From the NCBI RefSeq assembly GCF_002368335.1, contig NZ_AP018288.1, forward strand, positions 7,836,863 to 7,900,862: 64,000 nt of DNA, read 5' to 3'. Below are positions 34,966 to 44,432 of the stretch, piece by piece. Numbering within the stretch: the stretch's first letter is position 1; every line of letters starts with the position of its first letter. The position numbers and the translations under genes are program-made. Source of the DNA: Nostoc sp. NIES-4103. Lineage in GTDB: Bacteria > Cyanobacteriota > Cyanobacteriia > Cyanobacteriales > Nostocaceae. A model generated the notes under the pieces. The model was not told the origin of the DNA. It ran no database searches and saw nothing but the letters and a program-made list of their open reading frames with translations.

Positions 34966-35820
34966 CTACAAGTCAGGAGGTAAAATCACCTTATTGATGG
35001 CATGAATCACACCGTTGCTGCCTTGGATATCAGCTTGAACCACTTGGGCATCATTCACCATCACACTCTTACCAGGATCAACTTTGATGTTAATCGCGCC
35101 ACCTTCAATGCTTTTCACTTCGCCAGACTTCAAATCTGTGGATAACACCTTACCATCTACAACATGGTAAGTTAAGAGTTTAACCAACACTTCTTTATTC
35201 TCTGGCTTAAATAACTCTTGCACCGCATCTTGAGGCAATTCGGCAAACGCAGCATCAGTAGGTGCAAAAACTGTGAGTTCTTTGTTACCCTGCAAAGTAT
35301 CCGCCAATCCCGCTGCTTTCAAAGCCTTGGTTAGGGTTTTAAAGGAACTGTTTGACTCTGCCAATGCTAACAAGGTTTTGTCTTTAGTATTGGTTGTCCC
35401 TGCGGCTGGCGGAGTTTTGCTAGGTGTCTCTGTGGTTGGTACTTGTGTTGGAGGTGTTGCTTCTGGTGTGGTATTCGGGACTGGTGCAGTTTCACTGGGT
35501 GCTGTGCGACTACCACGGTTATAAGGAGGCTCGTTGAAAATACTTGGTCTAGGATTTGTTGTCCGCCTTCCACCAGACTGTGACACCTGGTTTTTGGGTT
35601 TGGGGTTGTCCTTTGTTGTTTCTTGTGTAATCACAGCAGGTGTATATTGAGCATTTGCCTCAATACGCTGACTCCGGTTATAGGGAGCCTCGTTGAAAAT
35701 GCTGGGGTTAGGATTTGTGGATTCTTTTGCTCCAGATGGTAAAGTGACTAAGAGACTAACACCCGCTACTCCCACTACACTTGCCAGGTTTCTCAGCAAT
35801 TTGCTGTAATTTGCCTTCAT
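34966..35820 (-). CDS. Secreted fasciclin (FAS1)-domain protein
   Basis: 284 residues. The N-terminal signal or anchor is MKANYSKLLRNLASVVGVAG... with a small-residue cleavage region near SGAKES. Residues 35-145 are low-complexity, Pro/Thr-rich, and carry the motif NPxPSIFNExPYNR twice (about 37 and 89). A single FAS1 domain follows (about 148-284): LLALAESNSSFKTLTKALKAAG, LTVFAPTDAAFAELP, LLTYHVVDGKVL, NGVIHAINKVILP. FAS1 proteins act in cell-surface adhesion. In cyanobacteria they are exported and their targets are mostly unknown. Confidence 0.88.
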   Translation of the reverse strand: MKANYSKLLRNLASVVGVAGVSLLVTLPSGAKESTNPNPSIFNEAPYNRSQRIEANAQYTPAVITQETTKDNPKPKNQVSQSGGRRTTNPRPSIFNEPPYNRGSRTAPSETAPVPNTTPEATPPTQVPTTETPSKTPPAAGTTNTKDKTLLALAESNSSFKTLTKALKAAGLADTLQGNKELTVFAPTDAAFAELPQDAVQELFKPENKEVLVKLLTYHVVDGKVLSTDLKSGEVKSIEGGAINIKVDPGKSVMVNDAQVVQADIQGSNGVIHAINKVILPPDL

Positions 35821-36614
35821 AAATTTTGTTTGTTTTGATTTTACACAAGTTACATTAAGACTTATAACATTTTGCTAAGCATAAAATCTAACCTGGGAAG
35901 TAAGATTTTTGGTCAACAGTTTGATGTCCTCTTGAGTCTTGAACTCTCACTATCTTTAGCCTCTTTAATCACTACCAGCAACAAATAACTCATAGCAACA
36001 TTCAGATCATTTGTAATATTCAATACTTTATTTTGAAAAAATTCTGTAAATCAACTTGGTTGTAATCTTTATATACCCTAACTAAATCATCTCTAATAAG
36101 TCATTAGCTCTCATAACAAATAGTTAAATTCAATACCTGTGTAAACCATAGCTCTCAGAAACTACGTACACTAGAATGAATAGAAACTCTTTGTGTCTTG
36201 GTGTCTTTTGTGGTTCTTTGATCTTCTACCACCAAGGCACTAAGGCGAGCCAGTGCGTTGGGGAGACAGCGCCGTGGGCGGGTTTCCCGACTTGAGGCGA
36301 CTGTCGTCGGCAATGCCCGACTTGAAGCAACTGGCGTCACAAAGTATAGAAATAAAATATATTACAAAAGGCGAATCATTCTTAGCTCTGGGTTGATCTA
36401 TATCTAGTTAATTAGCTGACTCAATTATTTGATGTTGTCATAAATTAAGAAATAGTATTTTTGACAAAATCGCTGAATTGCCAAAATAGATTGAAAAAGA
36501 TAAACTATTTGGGCAATGAATTACGTAATAAATTGATTAGTTTACCAGGAAAATTCCTGGAACTAAAGATACAATTATAAAGTTGATTTCGTAATCAGTT
36601 ATCAGGTATACAAT
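35821..36614. repeat. 794-bp gene-free region holding a nested small repeat
   Basis: Mostly AT-rich unique sequence. 36248-36337 is a 90-bp small dispersed repeat (AGCCAGTGCGTTG ... CAACTGGCGT) set inside a CTTGGTGTC...CACCAAGGCAC repeat. A short hairpin CCAGGAAAATTCCTGG lies at about 36546-36561, some 55 bases before the GST gene. No gene seen. Confidence 0.5.
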
Positions 36615-37406
36615 ATGCTGGAATTATACCAATGGGAACTATCTCAATACTCAGAAAAAGTGCGCCTGATTCTGGATTATAAAGGGCTAGATTATCGGAA
36701 AATAGAAGTTTCACCTGGAATTGGTCAATTAGAACTGTTCAGGCTAACTGGACAGCAAGAAGTACCAGTGTTGAAGGATGGTAATAGATATATTGCTGAT
36801 TCCACAGAAATAGCTAAGTATTTAGACTTAAAATATCCTGAACGACCACTAATACCCCAAGACCCCAAACAAAGGGGTTTAACTTTATTAATAGAAGAAT
36901 GGGCAGACGAATCAATAGGTATTAAAGGCAGAAAAGCTCTATTTGCTGGTATTAGTCAAGACCAGAATTTGCGAAAATCCTTGTTACCCGCCTCTACACC
37001 AGATATATTCAAAAATCTGGTTGAAGGAGTACCTAGTGATATACTCACAGTCTTGGGGTTTGGGGTAGGATATAGCCCAGATGTGATTAGATCAGCGATC
37101 GCTTCCTTAAAGCAAGACCTAGAAGCATTGACACTGTTGTTAGCAGATAGTCCCTATTTAACAGGAGATGAACCGACCTTAGCTGACCTTGCAGTTGCGG
37201 GTTTGTCGATATTGCTAAAATTTCCTGACGGCCCCTATCTCGATTTACCAGTATCTTTGAGAGGTAAAGGAGTGCCTACCCTAGCCGATAATCCCGATTA
37301 TCAACCATTCTTTAACTGGCGCGATCGCCTTTATGCTCAATTTCGCAAACCATTAATCGGTTACAGACCCACTGAAACTGCACCAACTTCAATTCAAATT
37401 GAATAG
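36615..37406 (+). CDS. Glutathione S-transferase family protein
   Basis: 263 residues. The N-terminal thioredoxin-like domain (about 1-80) starts LYQWELSQYSEKVRLILDYKG and contains the cis-Pro QEVPVLKDG and the SNAIL-like DSTEIAKYLD glutathione site. The helical C-terminal domain includes YLTGDEPTLADLAVAGLSILL. Serine in place of cysteine at the active-site position (SQYS) suggests classical conjugation or binding, not thiol-disulfide exchange. Substrate unknown. It is followed by repeat DNA and a HerA-like ATPase. Confidence 0.83.
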   Translation: MLELYQWELSQYSEKVRLILDYKGLDYRKIEVSPGIGQLELFRLTGQQEVPVLKDGNRYIADSTEIAKYLDLKYPERPLIPQDPKQRGLTLLIEEWADESIGIKGRKALFAGISQDQNLRKSLLPASTPDIFKNLVEGVPSDILTVLGFGVGYSPDVIRSAIASLKQDLEALTLLLADSPYLTGDEPTLADLAVAGLSILLKFPDGPYLDLPVSLRGKGVPTLADNPDYQPFFNWRDRLYAQFRKPLIGYRPTETAPTSIQIE

Positions 37407-37417
37407 ACGACCAAATA

Positions 37418-37567
37418 ATTACTAATTCGTAATTCATAATTCGTAATTGAAGGATAGAGCAACTTAATTGATTAATGGAAAAAATTCGTTTTTTTCTTGG
37501 TTCAAGCCAGGGGCTTGAGCTAAGGTGTAATAATTACGAACTACGAATTATCAATTACGAATTATTT
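37418..37567. repeat. MITE-like element with AATTACGAATTA arms
   Basis: Left arm TAATTCGTAATTCATAATTCG and right arm with the complementary ATCAATTACGAATTA units enclose about 90 bases. One related arm also occurs at 45981-45999. Located just before the HerA-like gene. Confidence 0.55.
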
Positions 37568-37599
37568 TGACTATTGACTCTTGACTATTGACTAATCAA

Positions 37600-39333
37600 A
37601 TGAATTCGGCACAACCACCACTAGGTTCGGTAATTCAAGGTTCTCTGACTGGGGGGTTAGAAGTACGATTACACCCTGATGTCTCTGTTGAAGATATGCG
37701 GGTGGGTAAGTTTTTAGTTGTGCAGGGGATGCGATCGCGCTTTTTCTGTATGCTGACAGATGTGGCGCTAGGAGCTGCTAATGCGCGAATTATTGCTAAT
37801 CCCCCCAGTTGGGAAGACACTTTTTTGAGAGAAGTTCTCGCTGGTAGCGGTACATACGGCACCATCAACCTCGCGCCGATGTTGATGTTTACCCCCGAAT
37901 CTGATGAATCTTTCTCCCCAACAAATGGTAAATCTGTAAATCCTTTTGTACCATCATCAACCGGTTTGGCATCATTTCAACCCCAAACCAGTACCACGAT
38001 GGAATTATTGCCAGTTAAAACTATTCCCAGCCACTTTAGCCAAGTTTATGAAGCCAGTGAAGAAGATTTTCGCCGCGTATTCGGTTGGGAAGATGACCCC
38101 CAAAGGCGCAATTTTTCCATCGGTAAACCATTAGATATGGACGTGCCCATTTGTATCGATTTAAACCGCTTTGTTGAGCGTAGCAATGGAGTTTTTGGTA
38201 AATCGGGTACTGGTAAATCTTTTTTAACACGCTTACTTTTAGCTGGTGTGATCCGTAAAAATGCGGCGGTGAACCTAATTTTTGACATGCACTCCGAGTA
38301 TGGATGGGAAGCAGTTGCAGAAGGTAAAAATGTTAATACTGTTAAAGGTTTAAAACAATTATTTCCTGGTAAAGTCGAAGTTTATACCCTCGACCCCGAA
38401 TCAACAAAACGGCGGGGTGTGCGTGATTCTCAAGAACTTTATTTAAGTTACGAGCAAGTTGAAGTTGAAGATATTAAGTTATGTAGTAGAGATTTAGGGC
38501 TGTCAGAAGCAGCCTTAGATAACGCTAATATCCTTTACAGCGAGTTCGGCAAGTCCTGGATTATCCAATTGCTGAATATGACTAATGAAGAAATCGAGAT
38601 GTTCTGTGAGGAAAAGCGGGGACATAAAGGTTCAATTATGGCTTTGCAGCGCAAACTTTTGCGTTTGGATAGTTTAAAGTACATGCGAGCGGTTTGCCCC
38701 CAGAATTATATTAATAAAATTGTCCAGTCTTTAGAAGCTGGGAAGAACGTAGTCATAGAGTTTGGTTCCCAGTCGAATATGCTTTCTTATATGCTGGTTA
38801 CTAACATGATTACTAGACGTATTCACGAGCATTACGTCAAGAAAGCAGATAAATTCTTGCAAAGCAAAAATCCCAGCGATCGCCCAACGCCCCTGATGAT
38901 TACCATTGAAGAGGCGCACCGCTTTCTTGACCCGGCAATAGTCCAAAGTACAATCTTTGGGACAATCGCCCGTGAACTGCGGAAATATTTCGTAACACTT
39001 TTGGTAGTTGATCAACGGCCATCTGGGATAGATAATGAAGTTATGTCCCAAATTGGAACTCGCATCACCGCTTTGCTCAATGATGAAAAAGATATTGATG
39101 CAATTTTCACGGGTGTATCTGGGGCTGGTGGACTGCGTTCAGTGTTAGCAAAATTAGACTCCAAACAACAAGCTTTAATTTTGGGTCATGCCGTTCCTAT
39201 GCCGGTAGTGGTGCGTACTCGCCCATACGATTCTACTTTCTACGCAGAAATTGGTGATCCAGCCTGGGAAGAAAAGCCAGATGCAGAAGTCTTCGCTGCT
39301 GCTGAACTAGCTAGAGCCGACCTTGGTTTTTAA
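37600..39333 (+). CDS. HerA-like ATPase (DUF87)
   Basis: 577 residues from ATG 37600. An N-terminal beta-barrel-like HAS domain (about 10-90) precedes a RecA-fold ATPase with P-loop GKSGTGKS (about 200-208). Walker B ends in IEEAHRF (Glu about 437), then TIARELRKYFVTLLVVDQRPSGID and QIGTRITALL. HerA proteins are hexameric DNA translocases acting with NurA nuclease in archaea. Bacterial members act in repair or defence, but no nuclease gene is adjacent here. Orthologues appear conserved in cyanobacteria, suggesting a housekeeping role. Confidence 0.83.
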   Translation: MNSAQPPLGSVIQGSLTGGLEVRLHPDVSVEDMRVGKFLVVQGMRSRFFCMLTDVALGAANARIIANPPSWEDTFLREVLAGSGTYGTINLAPMLMFTPESDESFSPTNGKSVNPFVPSSTGLASFQPQTSTTMELLPVKTIPSHFSQVYEASEEDFRRVFGWEDDPQRRNFSIGKPLDMDVPICIDLNRFVERSNGVFGKSGTGKSFLTRLLLAGVIRKNAAVNLIFDMHSEYGWEAVAEGKNVNTVKGLKQLFPGKVEVYTLDPESTKRRGVRDSQELYLSYEQVEVEDIKLCSRDLGLSEAALDNANILYSEFGKSWIIQLLNMTNEEIEMFCEEKRGHKGSIMALQRKLLRLDSLKYMRAVCPQNYINKIVQSLEAGKNVVIEFGSQSNMLSYMLVTNMITRRIHEHYVKKADKFLQSKNPSDRPTPLMITIEEAHRFLDPAIVQSTIFGTIARELRKYFVTLLVVDQRPSGIDNEVMSQIGTRITALLNDEKDIDAIFTGVSGAGGLRSVLAKLDSKQQALILGHAVPMPVVVRTRPYDSTFYAEIGDPAWEEKPDAEVFAAAELARADLGF

Positions 39334-39960
39334 ATTAGGGAATTGGGCATAGGGCATGGGGAATTGGGAATTGGGAATTGGTTTAGTTATTCTCCTCCTC
39401 ATCCCCCTCATCTCCCTTGTCTCCCTTATCCCCCCATCTCCCCCAGGATCATTGACCAATTCGTAACATCCCTCCATAATTACAGTCGTCTGAGTTCGGT
39501 TATCCGGCTAGCCAAAGGCAACTGTATAGGAGGTTTTGCCGTCACTATAGATATAGTGCTTTCAAGGAACTTTAAAAAAAATTTGGCCGCGATACAATTT
39601 TGCATTATAATTTTTAACCTTCTCCACGCTACTTTACTAATTGCCTGATTTGCCCTAATATAGAATGTAAGTAGAACTCATACCGACTTCGGATTTGTAT
39701 TTTATAGTTGCTGCCAGCGACTAGCGACTAAGGAAAAAAGAATTATCGAAATTAAACCAGCGTGCTTCTAAAGAATTAAAAATCTACGATTTAGGGAGGG
39801 TAGGGGAACCTATCTCAGGGGAGCGGCTTCTTGAAAACGGACGTAATAATATAAATTCCTTGTGGTAGCGCCCTATGTCCCGTCATATATGTACTACCTT
39901 TCTTAATTCACTTAGTTATTAAATATTCATTGTGTTTACGGAGTAGAGGACAACGCACCA
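39334..39960. repeat. 627-bp region: repeats, then a long leader of the sigma-factor gene
   Basis: 39340-39440 is GGGAATTGGGAATTGGG heptamers plus CCCTCATCTCCC repeats. The remainder is unique and should carry the sigma promoter and a long 5' leader. No confident promoter or small gene was assigned. Confidence 0.45.
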
Positions 39961-40944
39961 ATGCCAACTGTCAACACCCAAAACGAAAACCTCAACACCA
40001 AATTCACGGCTGATATGGTGCGAACCTATCTGCGAGAAATTGGTCGTGTGCCACTGCTAACCCGTGAGCAAGAAATTGTCTATGGGAAGCAAGTGCAACA
40101 AATGATGAAGCTTCTGGATGCGAAAGAAGCTTTGGCGAAGAAACTAGATCGCGAACCGAGTTTACCAGAGTGGGCTGACCATGTTCAGCAAGGGGAAAAC
40201 GAGGTGAAGCAGACAGTTTCCCAAGGTAAGCGAGCCAAGCAAAAGATGATTGAAGCGAATCTGCGCTTGGTAGTTGCTATTGCTAAGAAATACCAGAAGC
40301 GAAATATGGAATTTCTGGATTTGATCCAGGAAGGAACACTAGGATTAGAGCGTGGTGTAGAGAAATTTGACCCGACACGGGGTTATAAATTCTCGACCTA
40401 TGCTTACTGGTGGATTCGGCAAGCAATTACACGGGCGATCGCGCAGCAAGGTCGTACCATTCGTTTACCGATTCACATTACCGAAAAGCTGAACAAAATC
40501 AAAAAAGTGCAGCGAGAACTGGCGCAAACACTAGGGCGATCGCCTTCTCCCGCCGAAATTGCCAAAGAACTGGAATTAGAACCGACTCAGATTCGTGAAT
40601 ATCTGAATATGGCGCGTCAACCAGTTTCTTTGGATGTGCGAGTTGGTGACAACCAAGATACTGAGTTGCAAGAAATGCTGGAAGATGAAGGCCCATCACC
40701 AGAACATTACACTACTCAAGAGTTCTTGCGCCAAGACTTGAACACCCTGTTAGCAGAACTAACCCCCCAACAGAGGGAAGTTTTAGCCCTGCGCTTTGGT
40801 TTAGAGGATGGTAACGAAATGTCTTTGGCGAAAGTTGGTGAACGGTTGAACCTCAGCCGTGAACGCGTCCGCCAGTTAGAACACCAAGCTCTTGCTCATC
40901 TACGCCGTCGCCGTGCCAATGTTAAAGAGTACGTTGCTAGTTAA
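39961..40944 (+). CDS. Group 2 RNA polymerase sigma factor (RpoD/SigA family)
   Basis: 327 residues, lacking the long N-terminal region 1.1 of the primary sigma. Region 1.2 is DMVRTYLREIGRVPLLTREQEI. Region 2 is EANLRLVVAIAKKYQKRNMEFLDLIQEGTLGLERGVEKFDPTRGYKFSTYAYWWIRQAI. Region 3 follows. Region 4.2 is MSLAKVGERLNLSRERVRQLE. Group 2 sigmas in cyanobacteria adapt transcription to nitrogen, carbon, light or stress. It looks SigB/SigD-like, but I cannot decide which paralogue. A clean terminator follows. Confidence 0.9.
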   Translation: MPTVNTQNENLNTKFTADMVRTYLREIGRVPLLTREQEIVYGKQVQQMMKLLDAKEALAKKLDREPSLPEWADHVQQGENEVKQTVSQGKRAKQKMIEANLRLVVAIAKKYQKRNMEFLDLIQEGTLGLERGVEKFDPTRGYKFSTYAYWWIRQAITRAIAQQGRTIRLPIHITEKLNKIKKVQRELAQTLGRSPSPAEIAKELELEPTQIREYLNMARQPVSLDVRVGDNQDTELQEMLEDEGPSPEHYTTQEFLRQDLNTLLAELTPQQREVLALRFGLEDGNEMSLAKVGERLNLSRERVRQLEHQALAHLRRRRANVKEYVAS

Positions 40945-40970
40945 AAGCCATGTGCTTTTAGTAGGTGATG

Positions 40971-41000
40971 CGCCTCCTGAATTCAGGGGGCGATTTTTTT
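40971..41000 (+). terminator. Rho-independent terminator of the sigma-factor gene
   Basis: Stem CGCCTCCTGAA / TTCAGGGGGCG, one U-G pair, followed by ATTTTTTT, starting 26 bases after the stop codon. Confidence 0.85.
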
Positions 41001-41644
41001 ATGGGGAGCTTTCGGAGCGGGGAAGCAGGGGTGATGGGGTGATGGGGTGATGGGGGGATGAGGGGGATGAGGAAGAAATAACTAATGCCCAATTCCCAAT
41101 TCCCAATTCCCAATTTTTATTCCGCTCTTTGAACTGTCACACAGGATATTTTTGACGCAGGGCATTAAGTGGTAGGTTGATCGTGACTGCAATTGAGAGT
41201 CAATAGGCAGGGTCATATCTTCTCACAATCCAAAATCCAAAATTGTATCAGTATATTTTTGAGAAAAATATCTTAACTCATTCGGAATTTAAAAACCTGC
41301 TGTTGTAGTTCTCCGTGTTCCTACTAGAATTTACTTTTTGACAAAAAATGTTAATAGTTTTTTAAAAAAGAAAATGTCAAAAATCAGTGATCTCAATTAA
41401 TGACAACATCAAACTTTTGATTTACATCACCCGATCGGGTGAATCTACTGGGTGAAGAGTGAATTGCTTTATTGATGATACTGTGAAATTATCACCGAAA
41501 TTCGATAAAAACCTTAGTTTTTGAGGCTTTTTAATTTCAAACAATATATATCAAACCTTTGACGGAGCCTTGAACGATCAATACTTGGTTATGGTTTAAG
41601 TAAGTCGCAGAGGAAACAGTTAATTTTCTAACAGGAGTGGTCGG
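41001..41644. promoter_or_regulatory. Intergenic region with a 16-bp perfect palindrome
   Basis: 41030-41120 is heptamer repeat. TCACCCGATCGGGTGA at 41427-41442 is a perfect palindrome some 200 bases upstream of the next start codon and could be an operator; it also contains the HIP1 core CGATCG. No gene seen. AGGAGTGG at 41635 is the ribosome-binding site of the next gene. Confidence 0.4.
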
Positions 41645-42424
41645 GTGCTTAACAACATTGATAAATTCTTTACCTCGCGTCGTTTGCCAATTTCCTTGCT
41701 TGGCTTACTTCTCACCCTTGGCGTTGTGGGTGAGCAAACTAGACCTGTTCTGAGTAACGAAATCGAAGAACTACCCACATCAAGAGCATTGACTACCGAT
41801 TTTGGAGAATCGACTAATCATAGTCAGAATGAAGCTGACACTTCTCTATTGTCGCGGTTAAGAGAAGTTCGAGAGCAGAGAAGTCAACAGCAAACAGCTT
41901 CTTTTGACAGTGAAACTTTTGTCAATGAAAGCCAACAAGAGTACTTGCAACAGCAGCCAAAATTAGTTTCCTCTGCAACCTTATCGAAGAATGTAAAAGC
42001 TGCTAAAGAAGCAGGAGTTAGACCCAGAGTAAATATTCCTACAAAAGATGGAATTTATCTCTATGGTCAATCACCACAACCAAACCAGCTGGGACAAGGA
42101 TATGTCTTATTTCAGAGGCAGCAGGGTAAGATAATGGGTGCGTTGTATATGCCTCAGTCAGAGTTTAGTTGTTTTGAGGGCACAATCGACAAATCAGGAG
42201 AATTGGCAATGACTGTTATGGGTTCTCCAGATGAAAGTGCTTCCAATGAGGTGGCTACAGCTAATAGACTACCTGATTTTAGTGGAGATGAGCCAGCCAC
42301 CTATGCCTACTCAGTAGCACTACAAGATTATCATCAGCTTAATACCATCAGTGCTAATGACAGACGTATTTTGCAGATGTGTACTCAATCTGCTGACGAT
42401 GTGTACACAAAGCTAGTTAAATAA
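41645..42424 (+). CDS. Exported hypothetical protein
   Basis: 259 residues from a GTG preceded by AGGAGTGG. The signal peptide is FFTSRRLPISLLGLLLTLGVVG, with cleavage likely near residue 38. The mature part begins with a Gln/Ser-rich, disordered stretch (SRLREVREQRSQQQ). A compact C-terminal domain follows: YLYGQSPQPNQLGQGYVLFQRQQGKIMGALYMPQSEFSCFEGTID. Two Cys (about 180 and 250) could pair in the periplasm. It looks like a conserved cyanobacterial periplasmic protein, but I do not recognise a named family and propose no function. Confidence 0.7.
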   Translation: MLNNIDKFFTSRRLPISLLGLLLTLGVVGEQTRPVLSNEIEELPTSRALTTDFGESTNHSQNEADTSLLSRLREVREQRSQQQTASFDSETFVNESQQEYLQQQPKLVSSATLSKNVKAAKEAGVRPRVNIPTKDGIYLYGQSPQPNQLGQGYVLFQRQQGKIMGALYMPQSEFSCFEGTIDKSGELAMTVMGSPDESASNEVATANRLPDFSGDEPATYAYSVALQDYHQLNTISANDRRILQMCTQSADDVYTKLVK

Positions 42425-42743
42425 TGTATTAAAACCGTCAGTGGTCAGTGGTCAGCAGTCAGTGGTAAGTATAGTGGTGCGTTAGGCTAATGCCATAACA
42501 CACCCTACTGGCGTGACAAGACTAAATTTGTGCATTAACGTAGACGCGTAAGCGGCTTGCCGCAGGCTACCGCACCAGGCGCAGAGAACACAGAGATATT
42601 AGAGGAAATCTATTGCACTATTTTAAGCTTGCCACGCCACTACCTTAAGATTTACTTTATAAGTAGTCTTCAAAAGCGTCAGCGGTTAGTGGCAAAAAAC
42701 AACTGACAACTGACTAATGACAAATGACCAATGACCAATGACA
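42425..42743. repeat. 319-bp gap with nested repeats and MITE copy 2
   Basis: GTCAGTGGTCAGCAGTCAG units, then a GTGCGTTAGGCTAATGCCATAACACACCCTAC dispersed repeat (also, in reverse, at 51037-51077), the 131-bp MITE at 42509-42639, and more GACAACTGACTAATGAC units up to cobO. Confidence 0.6.
42509..42639. mobile_element. 131-bp MITE, copy 2, with CTAC target duplication
   Basis: Same length as the copy at 16769-16899 and near-identical to it. CTAC flanks both sides (42505-42508, 42640-42643). Ends TGGCGTGAC... / ...GCCACGCCA. Inserted at the end of the ACACACCCTAC repeat. Confidence 0.85.
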
Positions 42744-43430
42744 TTAAAACTCAATCCCTGGTTGAGCTTTCACGCCTTGGTCGCGGAAAGGATGCTTAAC
42801 TAGGGTCATTTCTGTTACTAAGTCGGCTCGTTCGATGATAGCGGCTGGTGCGCCTCTACCTGTGAGGATAACGTGTTTGTTTGGTGGTTTTTTTGCTAAA
42901 CCTGCTAAAACTTCTTCAACTTGTAAATAACCCATTTTCAAAGCAATATTGATTTCATCCAACAGCACTAGCTGAAAGTCAGGATTTTGGATGTATTCTA
43001 ATGATTTTTCCCAAGCGGCGTTGGCTTTGTCAAGGTCGCGATCGCGGTCTTGGGTTTCCCAGGTGAAGCCTTCACCCATAGCGTGAAATTCTAACTGGTC
43101 TTCCCAATAACTGAAAGCCGCTTTTTCCGCAGGTTCCCAGGCTCCTTTGATAAATTGGACGATCGCTACTTTATACCCATGACCAAGCGATCGCAACACC
43201 ATCCCCAACGCGGCTGTTGTTTTACCTTTACCGTTACCAGTATTTACAATAATTAATCCTTTTTCTGGCACAGCTTGTGCTATCCGCCGATCCTGCACCT
43301 CTTTACGTCGCTGCATTTTCTTGCGGTACTGCTCATCAGTTAACTCAGGTAGATTTGAGGACATTATTTCGTCAATTAAGCGCTCAATTTCTTTATCTGA
43401 GTTTAACTCTTCTGGTGTATCGCTTTTCAT
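42744..43430 (-). CDS. cobO: Cob(I)yrinic acid a,c-diamide adenosyltransferase
   Basis: Transfers the adenosyl group of ATP to the corrinoid cobalt in cobalamin synthesis and salvage. 228 residues from ATG 43430. A charged N-terminal extension of about 60 residues precedes the modified P-loop NTGNGKGKTTAALG. Then come GYKVAIVQFIKG, the Walker-B-like LVLLDEINIALKMGYL, and LTGRGAPAAIIERADLVTEM. The C-terminal VKHPFRDQGVKAQPGIEF is the CobO/BtuR family end. It lies alone, without cobalamin genes or a visible cobalamin riboswitch nearby. Confidence 0.93.
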   Translation of the reverse strand: MKSDTPEELNSDKEIERLIDEIMSSNLPELTDEQYRKKMQRRKEVQDRRIAQAVPEKGLIIVNTGNGKGKTTAALGMVLRSLGHGYKVAIVQFIKGAWEPAEKAAFSYWEDQLEFHAMGEGFTWETQDRDRDLDKANAAWEKSLEYIQNPDFQLVLLDEINIALKMGYLQVEEVLAGLAKKPPNKHVILTGRGAPAAIIERADLVTEMTLVKHPFRDQGVKAQPGIEF

Positions 43431-43868
43431 CAATCTCTGGGATACTGAAAATAACTGCTACAACTAAATAGAAGCAACTCAACTTTTGTTGTTTATACAA
43501 TTTCACATAACTTGTAATTTATATATGTCCACTAATATCAATTTGAAAAATAGTAAAGGGGACTGGGTATTAGGGACTAGGTATTAGGGACTGGTGATTG
43601 TGGAACTCGGGGCCCCCACGACCAACGGGAGTGGGGATTAGGGGCAATGGGTATTAGGTTTAAAATAAATTCTCCAGATTTATTCAATTTAGCTGACATT
43701 TATACATTGCAGAAATTGTTTACAAATTACATTTACCAAGAGCGATTTTGTAGCAGACATATCGCCACAATGATTGATAATGGGCATTTTTTGGCAATCT
43801 CGCAGTGATGAAAAGTAATTCGCCAAGATGGAATTTTAGAGAATACTGATAAATTCGGTGAACAAAAT
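43431..43868. repeat. 438-bp divergent gap between cobO and the macrodomain gene
   Basis: 43558-43655 is heptamer repeat (GGGACTAGGTATTAGG) plus the segment CTCGGGGCCCCCACGACCAACGGGAGTGGGGATTAGGGG. A second copy of that segment, at 45634-45778, carries an insertion. The rest is AT-rich and unique. Confidence 0.55.
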
Positions 43869-44391
43869 ATGGTTAAGCAAATTTTAATTCTTCAAGGAGA
43901 TATTACTCAGTTAGAAGTAGATGCTATAGTCAATGCCGCTAATAGTTCATTACTAGGTGGTGGCGGTGTCGATGGTGCAATTCACCGTGTAGCCGGACGG
44001 GAATTACTAGAAGAATGCCGACAATTACAAGGTTGCAAAACTGGTGAAGCTAAAATTACAAAAGGCTATAATCTTCCTGCTAAATGGGTAATTCATACTG
44101 TTGGGCCAGTTTGGGAAGGTGGAAATTATGGAGAAGATGAATTATTAGCTAGTTGTTATCGCCACAGCTTGGCTTTAGCAGAAGAATATCAAATTAAAAC
44201 TATTGCTTTCCCGGCTATTAGTACAGGTGCTTATGGTTTTCCCATGGAACGCGCTAGCAAAATTGCAATTACTGAAGTTCATAAGTTTTTACACAACCAT
44301 AATTCGCTCTTAACAGATAATTTTCGTTTGTTTTAGCCAAAGCGCTTATGATTCTTACCAGCGAGTAATGCAAGAAATTACTGAAAGCTAG
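43869..44391 (+). pseudogene. Macrodomain (ADP-ribose-binding) gene with a C-terminal frameshift
   Basis: Encodes the MacroD/YmdB-type fold: LQGDITQLEVDAIVNAANSSLLGGGGVDGAIHRVAGRELLEEC, then ISTGAYGFPMERASKIAI. Such proteins hydrolyse O-acetyl-ADP-ribose or remove ADP-ribose from proteins. The frame stops at 44336. The expected family tail (VCFSQSAYDSYQRVMQEITES) is intact in the +1 frame to a stop at 44389-44391. Dropping one T from the TTTT run at 44321-44324 restores it. All catalytic loops lie upstream, so a 155-residue protein lacking the last strand and helix could still be partly active, or this could be a sequencing error. Confidence 0.75.
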
Positions 44392-44432
44392 TTAACATTA
44401 GATTCGGTGTCTTTACCGTTAGGGAGTTTTAA

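Noticed and set aside
36543..36565. CCAGGAAAATTCCTGG hairpin as a terminator
   Set aside because: No T tract on either side and no gene ending there; at most an operator for the GST gene.
39343..39648. 101-codon frame after the HerA-like gene
   Set aside because: The first third is repeat DNA and the rest has no coding features; the region fits an intergenic repeat plus sigma-factor leader.
42425..43868. Cobalamin riboswitch near cobO
   Set aside because: Neither side of cobO has the conserved B12-box or core; the flanks are repeats.
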